From Fidelibacterota bacterium (GTDB lineage Bacteria > Fidelibacterota > Marinisomatia > SCGC-AAA003-L08 > D37C17): a stretch of DNA of 37,732 nucleotides. The stretch is from assembly GCA_002718585.1 (NCBI GenBank), contig PBFG01000003.1, positions 4,192 to 41,923 on the forward strand, in the 5' to 3' direction. Within the stretch, counting starts at the first letter, position 1; each line of letters begins with the position of its first letter. Under the pieces are notes generated by a model that was given only the letters and a program-made list of their open reading frames with translations, made no database searches and was not told the DNA's origin. This document shows, piece by piece, positions 8,410 through 17,316 of the stretch. The translations under genes and the position numbers were made by a program.

Positions 8410-9506
8410 ATATTTTATATGTTGAACCATTTTATTCAGGTTCACACAAAAAATGGATTGATGATTATTCAAAATTTTCAAATCATAATATAGAAATTCT
8501 CTCCTTGCCTGGTAAAAAATGGAAATGGCGCATGCATGGAGGCGCAATTTCTTTAGCTAAAGAATATAACAATATGAACATTGTATTTGATATTATACTA
8601 TGTTCTGATATGTTAAATCTGCCTGTTTTCAAATCTCTTTGTAATGATAATTTATCTCGATCTAAAGTATTAATATATTTTCATGAAAATCAGTTATCAT
8701 ATCCATGGTCGCCAAATGACAAAGATTTAAAATTAGATAGAGATTTAAATTATTATTATATCAATTATACTTCATCTTTAATAAGTGATTATAATTATTT
8801 TAACTCTCAGTACCATCTAGATAGTTATATTAATGGATTAAGAAAATATTTAAAAAAAATGCCAGATTTTAGAAATTTAGAATCTATAGATCTAATTAAA
8901 AAAAAATCATCAGTTTTACCTATAGGTTGCAATTTATCTGAAAATAATTTGAAGAAAATTGAACATCCTATAATTCTTTGGAACCATAGATGGGAGTATG
9001 ATAAAAATCCTAAATTATTTTTTGAAACACTATTTGAATTAAATGATTTAAAAATAGATTTTAGTTTAATTATCCTTGGAGAAAATTATAGTGAGTACCC
9101 AAAAATATTTGATACTGCTAAAGATAAACTAAATAATAAAATTATTCATTTTGGATATTGTGAAAATTATACTCAATACTTAAGATATTTAAAAATGTCA
9201 AATATTCTTCCAGTTACTTCACATCAAGATTTTTTTGGAATAAGTGTTGTTGAGGCAGTTTCATATGGATGCTATCCAATATTACCTAAAAGACTGACCT
9301 ATCCAGATTTATTTAATTACAAAAAAAATAATTTTTTATTTTATAATTCTGATTTAGAGTTAAAAGATAAATTAGTATCAGTGATAAAAAATATTAAAGA
9401 TTATTCTTCTACAATTAAAGAAATAAGTCAAGAAATATTTTACAAATTTAATTGGAAAAATATCTCAAAAAAATATGACTCTGCATTTGAAAAACAAATG
9501 GGTTAA
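8391..9506 (+). CDS. DUF3524 / GT4 glycosyltransferase, tRNA-queuosine alpha-mannosyltransferase family
   Basis: A 371-residue GT-B glycosyltransferase. The N-terminal DUF3524 hallmarks are all present: ILYVEPFYSGSHKKW, then LPGKKWKWRMHGGA, FHENQLSYP, and a Tyr/Asn-rich NYYYINYTSSL stretch. The C-terminal donor domain shows LWNHRWEYDKNP and the E-containing FFGISVVEAVSYGCYPILP. This matches the QTMAN/GTDC1 family, which in animals attaches mannose to queuosine in tRNA-Asp. Bacterial members share the domain order, but acceptor and sugar here are inferred. The ATG at 8391 is used because ILYVEPFY begins nine residues later; it overlaps the Rieske gene by 19 bases. It is the last gene of the mscS-Rieske run. 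Confidence 0.85.
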   Translation: MQGNKLNILYVEPFYSGSHKKWIDDYSKFSNHNIEILSLPGKKWKWRMHGGAISLAKEYNNMNIVFDIILCSDMLNLPVFKSLCNDNLSRSKVLIYFHENQLSYPWSPNDKDLKLDRDLNYYYINYTSSLISDYNYFNSQYHLDSYINGLRKYLKKMPDFRNLESIDLIKKKSSVLPIGCNLSENNLKKIEHPIILWNHRWEYDKNPKLFFETLFELNDLKIDFSLIILGENYSEYPKIFDTAKDKLNNKIIHFGYCENYTQYLRYLKMSNILPVTSHQDFFGISVVEAVSYGCYPILPKRLTYPDLFNYKKNNFLFYNSDLELKDKLVSVIKNIKDYSSTIKEISQEIFYKFNWKNISKKYDSAFEKQMG

Positions 9507-9520
9507 TTATTATTAATTAA
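9503..9520. terminator. Possible AT-only hairpin between convergent genes
   Basis: TTAATTA and TAATTAA form a perfect 7-bp stem around TTAT, spanning both stop codons of the convergent glycosyltransferase and HtrA genes. The stem is all A/T, so it would be a weak terminator at best. Confidence 0.25.
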
Positions 9521-10865
9521 TTTCAAATGCTTCATATCTAGCGTTACCATTACTTATAATTCTGAGCATGATTGCATCGCCTGAATTATATTTTTCAATA
9601 ATTGAATTATAGTCATCAACAGAATTTATGATTGTACTACCTATTTCTGTTATAATATCACCAGTCCTTATATTTTTTTCATATGCATTAGATGATTTGT
9701 CAATTGATGTAATAACTATTCCATCACCTTTATCATTAGATTTGACTTTTAAACCAAGTAGGTCAAAACTATTTGATCTTGAACCTGAAAAAATATTTAC
9801 TACTTCTTTTTGGTCTGGTCTTAGGCCTAAGGTAACTGTAATATTTTTTATATATCCATCTCGTATTATACCAAAATTTATTACATCTCCTGGTTTTGCG
9901 TTTGAAACGTTATTTCTAAGTTCATTTACATTTTGAACTTCTATTCCGTTCATTGATTTAATAATATCTTTTTCTTTTAAACCCGACAAATCAGCAGGGC
10001 TATCTTTTGATACAAAAGATATAAGCACACCTTTTTTAGAATCTAGATTAAGAGCTTTCATCATATCTTCATCAATTGCACCAATAGTTACGCCTAAAAA
10101 TCCTCTTCTAACTTTTCCACCATCAATTAAATCTTCTACTACTCTCATCACTTGATTAATTGGTACTGCAAAGCCTACACCTGCATTTGATCTTGAAAAT
10201 CCATCAGTCGCTATAGCTGTATTGATTCCAATTAACTCTCCATACAAATTAAATAGGCCACCTCCTGAATTCCCTGGATTAATTGCTGCATCATGTTGGA
10301 TGAAATTTTCAAAATTTAATCTTGAGATTACATCACTTCTGCCTGTCGCACTTACAATACCTGCAGTTACTGTATGATTTAAGTGAAGACCAAATGGACT
10401 TCCGATTGCGATTATCCACTCACCAATTTCTAAATTTGTCGAGTTCCCAGGGTTGGCTTCTTGAAGATTATCAGTATTTATTTGAATAACAGCAATATCA
10501 GATAACGGATCAGTAGCAACAATTGTCGCATCAATTTCTCTTCTATCAAATAATACAACCCTTACTTCTTCAGCACCTTCAATAACATGATTATTAGTAA
10601 TTATATAACCTTCATTTTCATCAATAATTACTCCCGAACCTAATGATTGTGCTTTTCTTTCTGGTTGTCTAGAATCATCTTCAAATCCAAAATCATCAAA
10701 TGGATTGAAAAAAAACATATTATTCATCTTTTCAGTTTTTTCAGAAACTATTGAAACAATAGTTGGACTTTGATTTTTAGAAACATCTATAAAAGCTTGG
10801 TTAAATTGATTGTAGTTTGAAAAAATAAAAGATAATGATATTAAAAGCGTTATAATTTTATTCAT
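9513..10865 (-). CDS. Periplasmic serine protease, HtrA/DegP (Do) family
   Basis: Envelope quality-control protease, 450 residues with an N-terminal signal peptide (hydrophobic residues 4-16). The trypsin-like domain holds the triad H93 (NNHVIEG), D123 (PLSDIAV) and S200 (NPGNSGGGLF). Two PDZ domains follow, about 245-345 (GFLGVTIG...GVLISFV) and 370-450. A LoopA-like insertion near 45-70 is rich in Phe/Asp. Length and domain order are normal for Deg proteases. It stands alone, divergent from the SDR gene and separated from it by 98 bases. Confidence 0.95.
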   Translation of the reverse strand: MNKIITLLISLSFIFSNYNQFNQAFIDVSKNQSPTIVSIVSEKTEKMNNMFFFNPFDDFGFEDDSRQPERKAQSLGSGVIIDENEGYIITNNHVIEGAEEVRVVLFDRREIDATIVATDPLSDIAVIQINTDNLQEANPGNSTNLEIGEWIIAIGSPFGLHLNHTVTAGIVSATGRSDVISRLNFENFIQHDAAINPGNSGGGLFNLYGELIGINTAIATDGFSRSNAGVGFAVPINQVMRVVEDLIDGGKVRRGFLGVTIGAIDEDMMKALNLDSKKGVLISFVSKDSPADLSGLKEKDIIKSMNGIEVQNVNELRNNVSNAKPGDVINFGIIRDGYIKNITVTLGLRPDQKEVVNIFSGSRSNSFDLLGLKVKSNDKGDGIVITSIDKSSNAYEKNIRTGDIITEIGSTIINSVDDYNSIIEKYNSGDAIMLRIISNGNARYEAFEIN

Positions 10866-10963
10866 GTATTTAAATAATCCTATAGTTATGTATTTTTTTA
10901 ATGCAAAAAATTTAAATATGTTCCAATTTTAGCAATAATAATTTAATAAAAAAGAGGTTATAT

Positions 10964-11815
10964 ATGAGAACAGTTTTAGTTACAGGTATAAGTACTGGTA
11001 TAGGAAAAGCAATAGCAGAGGAATTATTGAATAATGATTTTTTTGTTATAGGAAGTGTTCGGAAAAAAGAAGATGCTGATTATTTTACAAATAATTTTAA
11101 AGGGAAGTTTGAACATGTAGTTTTTGATTTGACAAAAAAAGAAGAAATTTTAAATGCCAAAGAAGAAGTAAAAACAATATTAAAAAATAATAACAGTTAT
11201 CTATCATGTATAATTAACAATGCAGGAATTGCACTTGGTGGTCCTGTAAGATATTTAGATGTAGAAGTATTTAGGAAACAATTTGAAGTTAATCTTTTTG
11301 GATTAATAGAAGTTACTAAATCATTTTTGGGGATGTTAATCGATAAAAATGATTATAAAATGAAAAATAAAATAATAAATATTGGTTCTATAAGTGGTAA
11401 AAGATCTTATCCGTTTGTGGGCCCTTATACTGCATCCAAGCATGCACTTGAAGGATTTACTGATTCTTTAAGAAGAGAGTTGCTTATTCATAACGTTGAT
11501 GTTGTATTAATTCAACCAGGACCAATTAAAACTGCAATATGGGATAAAGTACCTAAAATAGATGATAATCCATTTTTGAAAACTGAATATGAGAACTCAT
11601 TAAGACAGTTTAATAAAGCATACATAAAATCCGGTTCTAAAGGTTTAAATCCTAAAATCATTGGGGATAAAGTAGTTAAAATTTTGATGATAAATAAGCC
11701 TAGAACGCGTTATGTTATTACTCCAAATTACTTCATGAATTATTTTCTTACTCAAATTTTACCTGATAGATGGATGGATAAGTTGTTTGCTAAAGTTTTA
11801 AAACTTAAAGATTAA
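10964..11815 (+). CDS. Short-chain dehydrogenase/reductase
   Basis: A 283-residue classical SDR. It has the cofactor motif TGISTGIG (residues 7-14), NNAG (85-88), catalytic Ser in GSISG (142/144) and Y155-T-A-S-K159. The sequence after the catalytic motif (LEGFTDSLRREL, IQPGPIKT) resembles the retinol/steroid dehydrogenase-like branch. Substrate unknown. A purine-rich AAAGAGG at 10950-10956 serves as Shine-Dalgarno for the ATG at 10964. Three bases separate it from the downstream DMT exporter, so the two probably form an operon. Confidence 0.9.
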   Translation: MRTVLVTGISTGIGKAIAEELLNNDFFVIGSVRKKEDADYFTNNFKGKFEHVVFDLTKKEEILNAKEEVKTILKNNNSYLSCIINNAGIALGGPVRYLDVEVFRKQFEVNLFGLIEVTKSFLGMLIDKNDYKMKNKIINIGSISGKRSYPFVGPYTASKHALEGFTDSLRRELLIHNVDVVLIQPGPIKTAIWDKVPKIDDNPFLKTEYENSLRQFNKAYIKSGSKGLNPKIIGDKVVKILMINKPRTRYVITPNYFMNYFLTQILPDRWMDKLFAKVLKLKD

Positions 11816-11818
11816 AAT

Positions 11819-12679
11819 ATGTCGAAATTTTCAATGAATTTTTTCATGGCTTTAGCAATGTTCAGTTGGGGGGTTGCATGGACAAATGCTAAAATTGTAA
11901 ATGAATATCTATCATTTAATAATTTAATTTTTTTTAGGTTTCTAATTGGTTTTATATCAATATATCCATTAATAATTAAAAATGATATTAAAAAATATTT
12001 TAAGTTTAAAAATTTAAAATTCATAATACCATGTAGCATACTTTTTTATATATATAATTTATTTTTTTTTATGGGTACACATTACTCTTATGCTGGAAAA
12101 GGTGCAGTTTTAGTAACCTCACTGAACCCTATTTTTACTTTTTTTATTATGACAGTAATCGTTAAAAAAATTAATCTTAAAGAAATTTTTGGTATTACTA
12201 TTGGTTTATTAGGCGGTTTAATCATAATGAATGTATTTAATGAAGGTTTTTCAACTATTTTTGATATAAATAATATTTTTTTCCTTTTGTGTGCAATAAC
12301 ATGGGGTATTAATACAGTAATTACAAACTTTGGACAAAAAGATACTCCGCCATTTCATTTCATATTTTTATGTTATTTTTTTACAACAATAATTTCATTC
12401 CCTTTTACAGAGTTTCAATTGATTAATCTTAAAGATTTAGATTTAAAATTTTATTTTAATTTTATGATTGTTTCTCTTGGTGCCATGTCTTTTGGTACAT
12501 CTATGTACTTATATGCAACTCCAAAGCTTGGACCAATAAAAGCAAGTGCTTACATTTTTTCTGTACCTTTTATAGCACTTGTTACTGCAAATATATTTTT
12601 AAATGAACCGATTACTTTAAATATAATTATAGGAGGATTAATCAGTCTTTCGGCAGTTTACCTAATAAATAAAAAATAA
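11819..12679 (+). CDS. DMT-superfamily exporter, EamA family
   Basis: A 286-residue integral membrane protein with about ten hydrophobic helices in two EamA repeats. The first repeat starts MALAMFSWGVAWTNAKI with FFRFLIGF. The second starts at about residue 150 (FFLLCAITWGINTVI) and ends IIIGGLISLSAVYLINKK. Such proteins export amino acids or other small metabolites; the substrate cannot be predicted. The stop TAA abuts the reverse-strand stop of the DUF2779 gene with no spacer. Confidence 0.88.
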   Translation: MSKFSMNFFMALAMFSWGVAWTNAKIVNEYLSFNNLIFFRFLIGFISIYPLIIKNDIKKYFKFKNLKFIIPCSILFYIYNLFFFMGTHYSYAGKGAVLVTSLNPIFTFFIMTVIVKKINLKEIFGITIGLLGGLIIMNVFNEGFSTIFDINNIFFLLCAITWGINTVITNFGQKDTPPFHFIFLCYFFTTIISFPFTEFQLINLKDLDLKFYFNFMIVSLGAMSFGTSMYLYATPKLGPIKASAYIFSVPFIALVTANIFLNEPITLNIIIGGLISLSAVYLINKK

Positions 12680-14587
12680 TTATTTTAAAGAGTTCCAGTG
12701 TTCATAAATCATAACCATTGCCAGAGTATCTAGTTCACAGTATTGCAATAATGCTTTTGTTAAAATATTTCTTTCCTCTTTAGTCATGTCTGTAAATTGA
12801 AGTTTAGAATAAGCTAACATCGCTGCCGCTCCATCTTCTATTTTTTCATCTAAAAAATATAATTGGTCTTTATCAATATTTAAATTTTCATATTTATTTT
12901 CAAGCAATTGGTAAGGATTACAAATTTCATTGGTTTGATCATTAATTTTCCAAAGAGTTTTGTTTTTAAGATGTGTACCAAAGTCTATTTTTTGACTATA
13001 TTTATTTTTTATGTATTTACTATCTGAAAATATTGCTGGAAGAACATATTTAAGAGAATTTGAACCTTTCATTTTAGGATGATAATAGTATTTTTTCACA
13101 TAATCAAGCAGATCAATCATATTTCTATCTCCTACGATTTTATTTTTTGGATTGATAGAACATTTTCTATACGTAATTGTATCAATCCAATCTATTAATT
13201 CTTTGTATTTAGATTCATCTTCTTGAATCATTTGATTTCTTATTTGTTGTAAAACAGTATTTTCATGAGCTGAATAACGAAAAATATTACCATTATCTTT
13301 ATCTAATATCTTTTTCAGTTCTTTCACAAATTGATAATTGGGAAAGTTATTTGCATCATTCTCAATCCATTCATAATGTTTTATTGTTCCATTTTTGAAA
13401 AGTGTATGACATGAAAATTGAAAGGCTATTTGCTCATATGGAGATCTGTTTTTATGGAATGGAACTGCTATCATACATGTTTCAAAATCTATAAAGTGAA
13501 GAGGAAATTTCCATTTTTGTATTTCATTAAATAAATCTGGTTTGATATCTTCGATTAAGGATTTGTTAACTGTCTTTTGAACCTGTAAATATTGTCTTTC
13601 ATTTAAAGTTTCTACAAAACTACTTGCGTAAATATCTTTCATTTTATAAAGGTTAGAATTTATAATTTTTTGTGATTGTCTATAATTCCATATTTCAAAA
13701 ATATTTGGTTCATCTATGTCAAAATTTTCAAAAACTTTGCTCCAACATTGAAAATAACCACTTTTGTCATTATTCATTTTGTCTTTAAACTCACAAGATT
13801 TACACTTCAATCCTAAGTTAGTTTTATAAAATTTATCATCATTATAATATTCGCCATATTCCTTTATTTTATTAATGAAACTTTCATCATTTACCTTTTT
13901 TTTATAGCTACCATCGTAAATCATTTCAACGAAATGACTTACATCAATTTTAATTAAAATCTCATTACCTAAATCATCGTAGTTAATTGTTTTGTTGACA
14001 ATAATTTTTTTTCTATTACCAGTTTTTGTTATTTTGAAAAATTGATTTAAACCATTAATTGAAGTTTTTTTATTTTTATCAGCTAACATTAAATAAGGTT
14101 TAATATTATAATTTGGTAGGGCTCTTTCCATTACCCATAATTGAAATGCTACATCATAAAAGTATGGTATCCAATTTGGTTTAACATAATTTGATTTATT
14201 AAAAAAATTATTTTCTGACTTGTAAGATTTTGCCTTAACTTCAATTAGATCTATATTGTTACCATCCTTAACTAAAATATCTACTCTTATTAAAAAATAG
14301 TTAAACTTGATGGCTGCCTCGTAAATTATAACCTTATCATTATGTAACAATTTGTTAGTTTGTTCTATTGCCTCATCAATATCTAAAGTATCAATGTTGT
14401 AACCATTAGGATGATAGTATTTTGCTAATTCACCTACCTGAAATCCACCTTCTGCTAGAGCTAGTAGGAATTCATCATCATTTTTAGAGTTCGTAAATTG
14501 CTTTTTATTTGTATAGAATAGTTTTGTGGGGCAAGTCAAAGCTAAATTAAATCTACTTTTAGTTAAGTATCGTTTTTTTGCAATCAT
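12680..14587 (-). CDS. DUF2779 protein: Fe-S PD-(D/E)XK nuclease fused to DEDD-type exonuclease domain
   Basis: A 635-residue predicted nuclease. The N-terminal half has a RecB/Cas4-like core: E90, D103 (RVDIL) and E116-V-K118 (IEVKAK). It is bracketed by C19 and the cluster C262-x-x-C265...C281, the four-Cys layout that holds a 4Fe-4S cluster in Cas4 and AddB. The C-terminal half is the DUF2779 domain with RNase-H-fold exonuclease marks: D367-x-E369 (FIDFET), D492 (MIDLLDYV), GSNSLKYVLPAIF, and YCELD (D620) followed by TLAM. No helicase, cas or obvious defence gene is adjacent. A role in DNA repair or defence is inference. It heads the reverse-strand run only by position; the hydrolase upstream ends 11 bases before its ATG. 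Confidence 0.85.
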   Translation of the reverse strand: MIAKKRYLTKSRFNLALTCPTKLFYTNKKQFTNSKNDDEFLLALAEGGFQVGELAKYYHPNGYNIDTLDIDEAIEQTNKLLHNDKVIIYEAAIKFNYFLIRVDILVKDGNNIDLIEVKAKSYKSENNFFNKSNYVKPNWIPYFYDVAFQLWVMERALPNYNIKPYLMLADKNKKTSINGLNQFFKITKTGNRKKIIVNKTINYDDLGNEILIKIDVSHFVEMIYDGSYKKKVNDESFINKIKEYGEYYNDDKFYKTNLGLKCKSCEFKDKMNNDKSGYFQCWSKVFENFDIDEPNIFEIWNYRQSQKIINSNLYKMKDIYASSFVETLNERQYLQVQKTVNKSLIEDIKPDLFNEIQKWKFPLHFIDFETCMIAVPFHKNRSPYEQIAFQFSCHTLFKNGTIKHYEWIENDANNFPNYQFVKELKKILDKDNGNIFRYSAHENTVLQQIRNQMIQEDESKYKELIDWIDTITYRKCSINPKNKIVGDRNMIDLLDYVKKYYYHPKMKGSNSLKYVLPAIFSDSKYIKNKYSQKIDFGTHLKNKTLWKINDQTNEICNPYQLLENKYENLNIDKDQLYFLDEKIEDGAAAMLAYSKLQFTDMTKEERNILTKALLQYCELDTLAMVMIYEHWNSLK

Positions 14588-14598
14588 GTATGATATTT

Positions 14599-15570
14599 TT
14601 ATATTAAATACTTTTTGAAAAATTTTAGATAAATTGGGAATAATTTTTTATAAATATCTGGATAATATGTATTGGATTCATGCTCATACTTATTTTTATC
14701 AATTTCATATTGTTTTTTATTAACTAAAGGAAGTGCTGATATATGTTCACCTTGATATCTATAAATTTCAACGTTTACATTTTTATTATTATTGAATATT
14801 CTGTCTATTGATTTATATGAAGATCCTAAAAATCTATCAAGTGAACCTTGGGAGATTAAAATTGGAGTTTTAATTCTTTTCAAATTTCTTTTTATTTTAC
14901 CTGATAAAACTAAAACTGCTATATTAAATATACTTCTTGCAGGAATTTTATTATTCCAATCACCTAACTTATTTTCGGGTATTATAGGCCAAAAGCAAAA
15001 ACTATCTGGCAAATAACATTCTACATCTTTTGGCGATGTTTGATATATTTTTATAAATTTATTTTTAAATAATAAATCTAAAAAAATGCTTTTGTATATT
15101 AATTTTTTAAAAACAAACGGCCATTTAGGAAATTCAAAACATGCAGGATTTTGTGAGTACACTGCTTGGATGGGTTGCTTTTTATTTTCTAAATTCTTAG
15201 CCGCCATCATTGCTAGAGCTGCAGACATTGATTCACCGAAAAGACCAATTTTTTTAATTTTTTTGTCACGTCTCATAAAATTTACTGCAGATAAAATATC
15301 TTCAATTTGGTGTTTAGCAGATAGATATCTTTTTGGATAACCTTTAATATTTTCAGAATCACCAAATCCTCTATAATCAAAAACTAATGATGATATTCCT
15401 TGATTTGAAAAGTCTTCAGCAATGATATTTAATCCAAAATCTTTTTGTGATCCTGTACCATGAAATAATATAATTACTGATTCGTAATTTTTTTTAGATT
15501 TAAAAAACCACCCACTAATTTTAGATTTATCAGAAAGAAAGTAGACTTGTTCATAATTATTTTCAGTCAC
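14599..15570 (-). CDS. Alpha/beta hydrolase (serine esterase-like)
   Basis: A 323-residue alpha/beta-hydrolase. It has the oxyanion segment LFHGTGSQKDFG, a DYRGFGDSE turn, the nucleophile elbow GESMS, an acid in ISQGSLDRFLG and the histidine in YQGEHISALP. There is no signal peptide, so it is probably cytoplasmic. The start is GTG at 15570; no ATG lies upstream before the strongly conserved region, and no Shine-Dalgarno is seen. It lies 12 bases after the small Lys-rich gene and 11 before the DUF2779 gene. Substrate unknown. Confidence 0.85.
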   Translation of the reverse strand: MTENNYEQVYFLSDKSKISGWFFKSKKNYESVIILFHGTGSQKDFGLNIIAEDFSNQGISSLVFDYRGFGDSENIKGYPKRYLSAKHQIEDILSAVNFMRRDKKIKKIGLFGESMSAALAMMAAKNLENKKQPIQAVYSQNPACFEFPKWPFVFKKLIYKSIFLDLLFKNKFIKIYQTSPKDVECYLPDSFCFWPIIPENKLGDWNNKIPARSIFNIAVLVLSGKIKRNLKRIKTPILISQGSLDRFLGSSYKSIDRIFNNNKNVNVEIYRYQGEHISALPLVNKKQYEIDKNKYEHESNTYYPDIYKKLFPIYLKFFKKYLI

Positions 15571-15582
15571 TTTAATTATAAT

Positions 15583-15951
15583 TTAATTATCTAATTTTTT
15601 TTTAGTTTTTTTCATACTATTCAATTTTTTATTTTTTTTTATTTTTTGAGGTTTTTTTTCAGGATTCTCTTTGTAATACTTCTTTTTAATTTTTTTTCTC
15701 TTATCTTTGTAGTCTTGCTTCAATAATTCAATATTTTTTTTGAATTCTTCTTTCAAAATTTCTCGATCATTTTTAAAATTATTTCTAAGTTCTTCTAAAA
15801 GTTTTTGAAGTTTAGGGTCTTGAATTTTTTTATCTTCTTTTTCCCAGTTTTGAATTTGATTTACGTCAACTTTTTCTAATTCTTTTTCACTACTTATTAT
15901 AAGATTAAATATTACAATTGTAAAAATTATAGAATTAAATATTCTACTCAT
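15583..15951 (-). CDS. Small exported Lys/Glu-rich coiled-coil protein, unknown function
   Basis: A 122-residue protein. Residues 5-19 are hydrophobic (IIFTIVIFNLIIS) and look like a signal peptide or anchor. The rest is highly charged, with heptad-like LLEELRNNFKNDREIL and a long Lys-rich tail. It has no recognisable domain. It lies between the MATE and hydrolase genes on the same strand with 12-15 base gaps, which supports it being a real gene in the run. It could be a periplasmic structural or nucleic-acid/polyanion-binding peptide, but that is only a guess from charge. Confidence 0.6.
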   Translation of the reverse strand: MSRIFNSIIFTIVIFNLIISSEKELEKVDVNQIQNWEKEDKKIQDPKLQKLLEELRNNFKNDREILKEEFKKNIELLKQDYKDKRKKIKKKYYKENPEKKPQKIKKNKKLNSMKKTKKKLDN

Positions 15952-15966
15952 AAGATTATTCCTTGA

Positions 15967-17316
15967 TTAAATTATTTTTTTTATTTTTTTTAATTCGAAT
16001 GCCAGCCACATAATACTAATTATAGAAGCACATATGCAAGAAATGAGTATTGAAAGCCAGGCAAATTCTACTGGTTTTTCCTTTATTACAATAAAGTACC
16101 ATCCAAATGAACAGCTTATAATAATGACTCTTAGGCATGTAATTATAAACATAGGATAAGATTTACCAAGACCTTGAATTGTTCTACTGCATATCATTGA
16201 TAGAGTTACGAAAGGTACCGCAAATGAAAAAATATTAAAATAGCTAACACCAAGCTTTACAACTTCAGTATCATTTATGAAGATTGGTAGAATAATATTT
16301 GAACAGTAAAAAAAGAATAAACCAAATGAAATTGAAATAATTAGGGCATATTTGATACAATGTTTTAAAATAATTTTAATTAAATTATATTTTTTTGCAC
16401 CGTAAAACATTCCAACAATAGTAATCATACTTGTAGATAGTGATAATAAGGGAATAAAAAATAAATGCTCTATTCTATGAACTGTCGCGTATGCTGCCAA
16501 GGCACCTTCCGGATTTGAGGTTTTACTAAGTATAATATTGTATGTATAAATACCCATAGACATTATTAGCATAGACAATGCTGATGGTATCCCAATCTTA
16601 AAGATTGGCCATAAATATTTGTTTTGTAATTTAAAATTTTTAAAGTTTAAAGATAAGTAAGCTCTATCTTTAAAAATTATTATATATACAAAAGAAATAA
16701 ATACAATAAATTGACTAATAACAGTTGCAGCTGCAGCACCTTTAACGTTAAAGTAAGGTATGAGTAATGGATCTAAAATAATATTTAAAATTGTACCAAA
16801 GCCTAATATTTTCATTGGTAATATTGTATCACCTTCACCAGATAAAATGGATCTAAAAAAAATTCCTAAAATCATAAAAGGTGTTCCAATAATTAGTGTA
16901 AAGAAATAATCATAGGCATAAATAAAAGATTTTTCTTTAGCACCCTGAGATGATAAAATATTTTCTCCAAAAAAAAATCCAATTATTATAAAAATAGCAG
17001 AAAGAAAAATTCCTAAAATAATTGTGTGTTGTGCAAAAAAATCAGCTTTTTCTTTATTCTTCTGACCAATACTTTGTGCAATAACAGTGGTAGCTCCAGA
17101 GCCTAATCCAAATGTTATTCCCATGATTATGAATAAAGCAGGAAATACAACACCCAGACCTGCAAGAGCTTCCCATCCGACCCACCTACCAATAAAAGCA
17201 GTATCTATTAAGGTATAAATAGCTTGAACACTCATACCAAGCATCATTGGGATTGATAATTTCCAAATGGATTTTTTTGGATTTTTTATAAAATCCTCTA
17301 ATCTATTTTTTTTCAA
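15967..17316 (-). CDS. MATE-family multidrug/metabolite exporter
   Basis: A 449-residue inner-membrane antiporter with about twelve helices in two bundles. It opens with SIPMMLGMSVQAIYTLIDTAFIGRWVG-type family sequence, and the second half begins near IFKIGIPSALSMLIMSMG. The start codon is TTG, directly after the TAA of the LolA-like gene and in the same frame; the next Met is inside helix 1, so a non-ATG start is needed. It is likely cotranscribed with the LolA-like and MMPL genes. The substrate is not predictable. Confidence 0.92.
   Translation of the reverse strand: MKKNRLEDFIKNPKKSIWKLSIPMMLGMSVQAIYTLIDTAFIGRWVGWEALAGLGVVFPALFIIMGITFGLGSGATTVIAQSIGQKNKEKADFFAQHTIILGIFLSAIFIIIGFFFGENILSSQGAKEKSFIYAYDYFFTLIIGTPFMILGIFFRSILSGEGDTILPMKILGFGTILNIILDPLLIPYFNVKGAAAATVISQFIVFISFVYIIIFKDRAYLSLNFKNFKLQNKYLWPIFKIGIPSALSMLIMSMGIYTYNIILSKTSNPEGALAAYATVHRIEHLFFIPLLSLSTSMITIVGMFYGAKKYNLIKIILKHCIKYALIISISFGLFFFYCSNIILPIFINDTEVVKLGVSYFNIFSFAVPFVTLSMICSRTIQGLGKSYPMFIITCLRVIIISCSFGWYFIVIKEKPVEFAWLSILISCICASIISIMWLAFELKKIKKII

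Noticed and set aside
9628-9936. Open frame on the + strand inside the HtrA gene
   Set aside because: Antisense to the PDZ domains; hydrophobic content comes from the complement of charged codons.
12680-14587. Reading the DUF2779 protein as a Cas4 and part of a CRISPR locus
   Set aside because: No repeats, spacers or other cas genes are in the window; Cas4 similarity is limited to the nuclease fold and cysteines.
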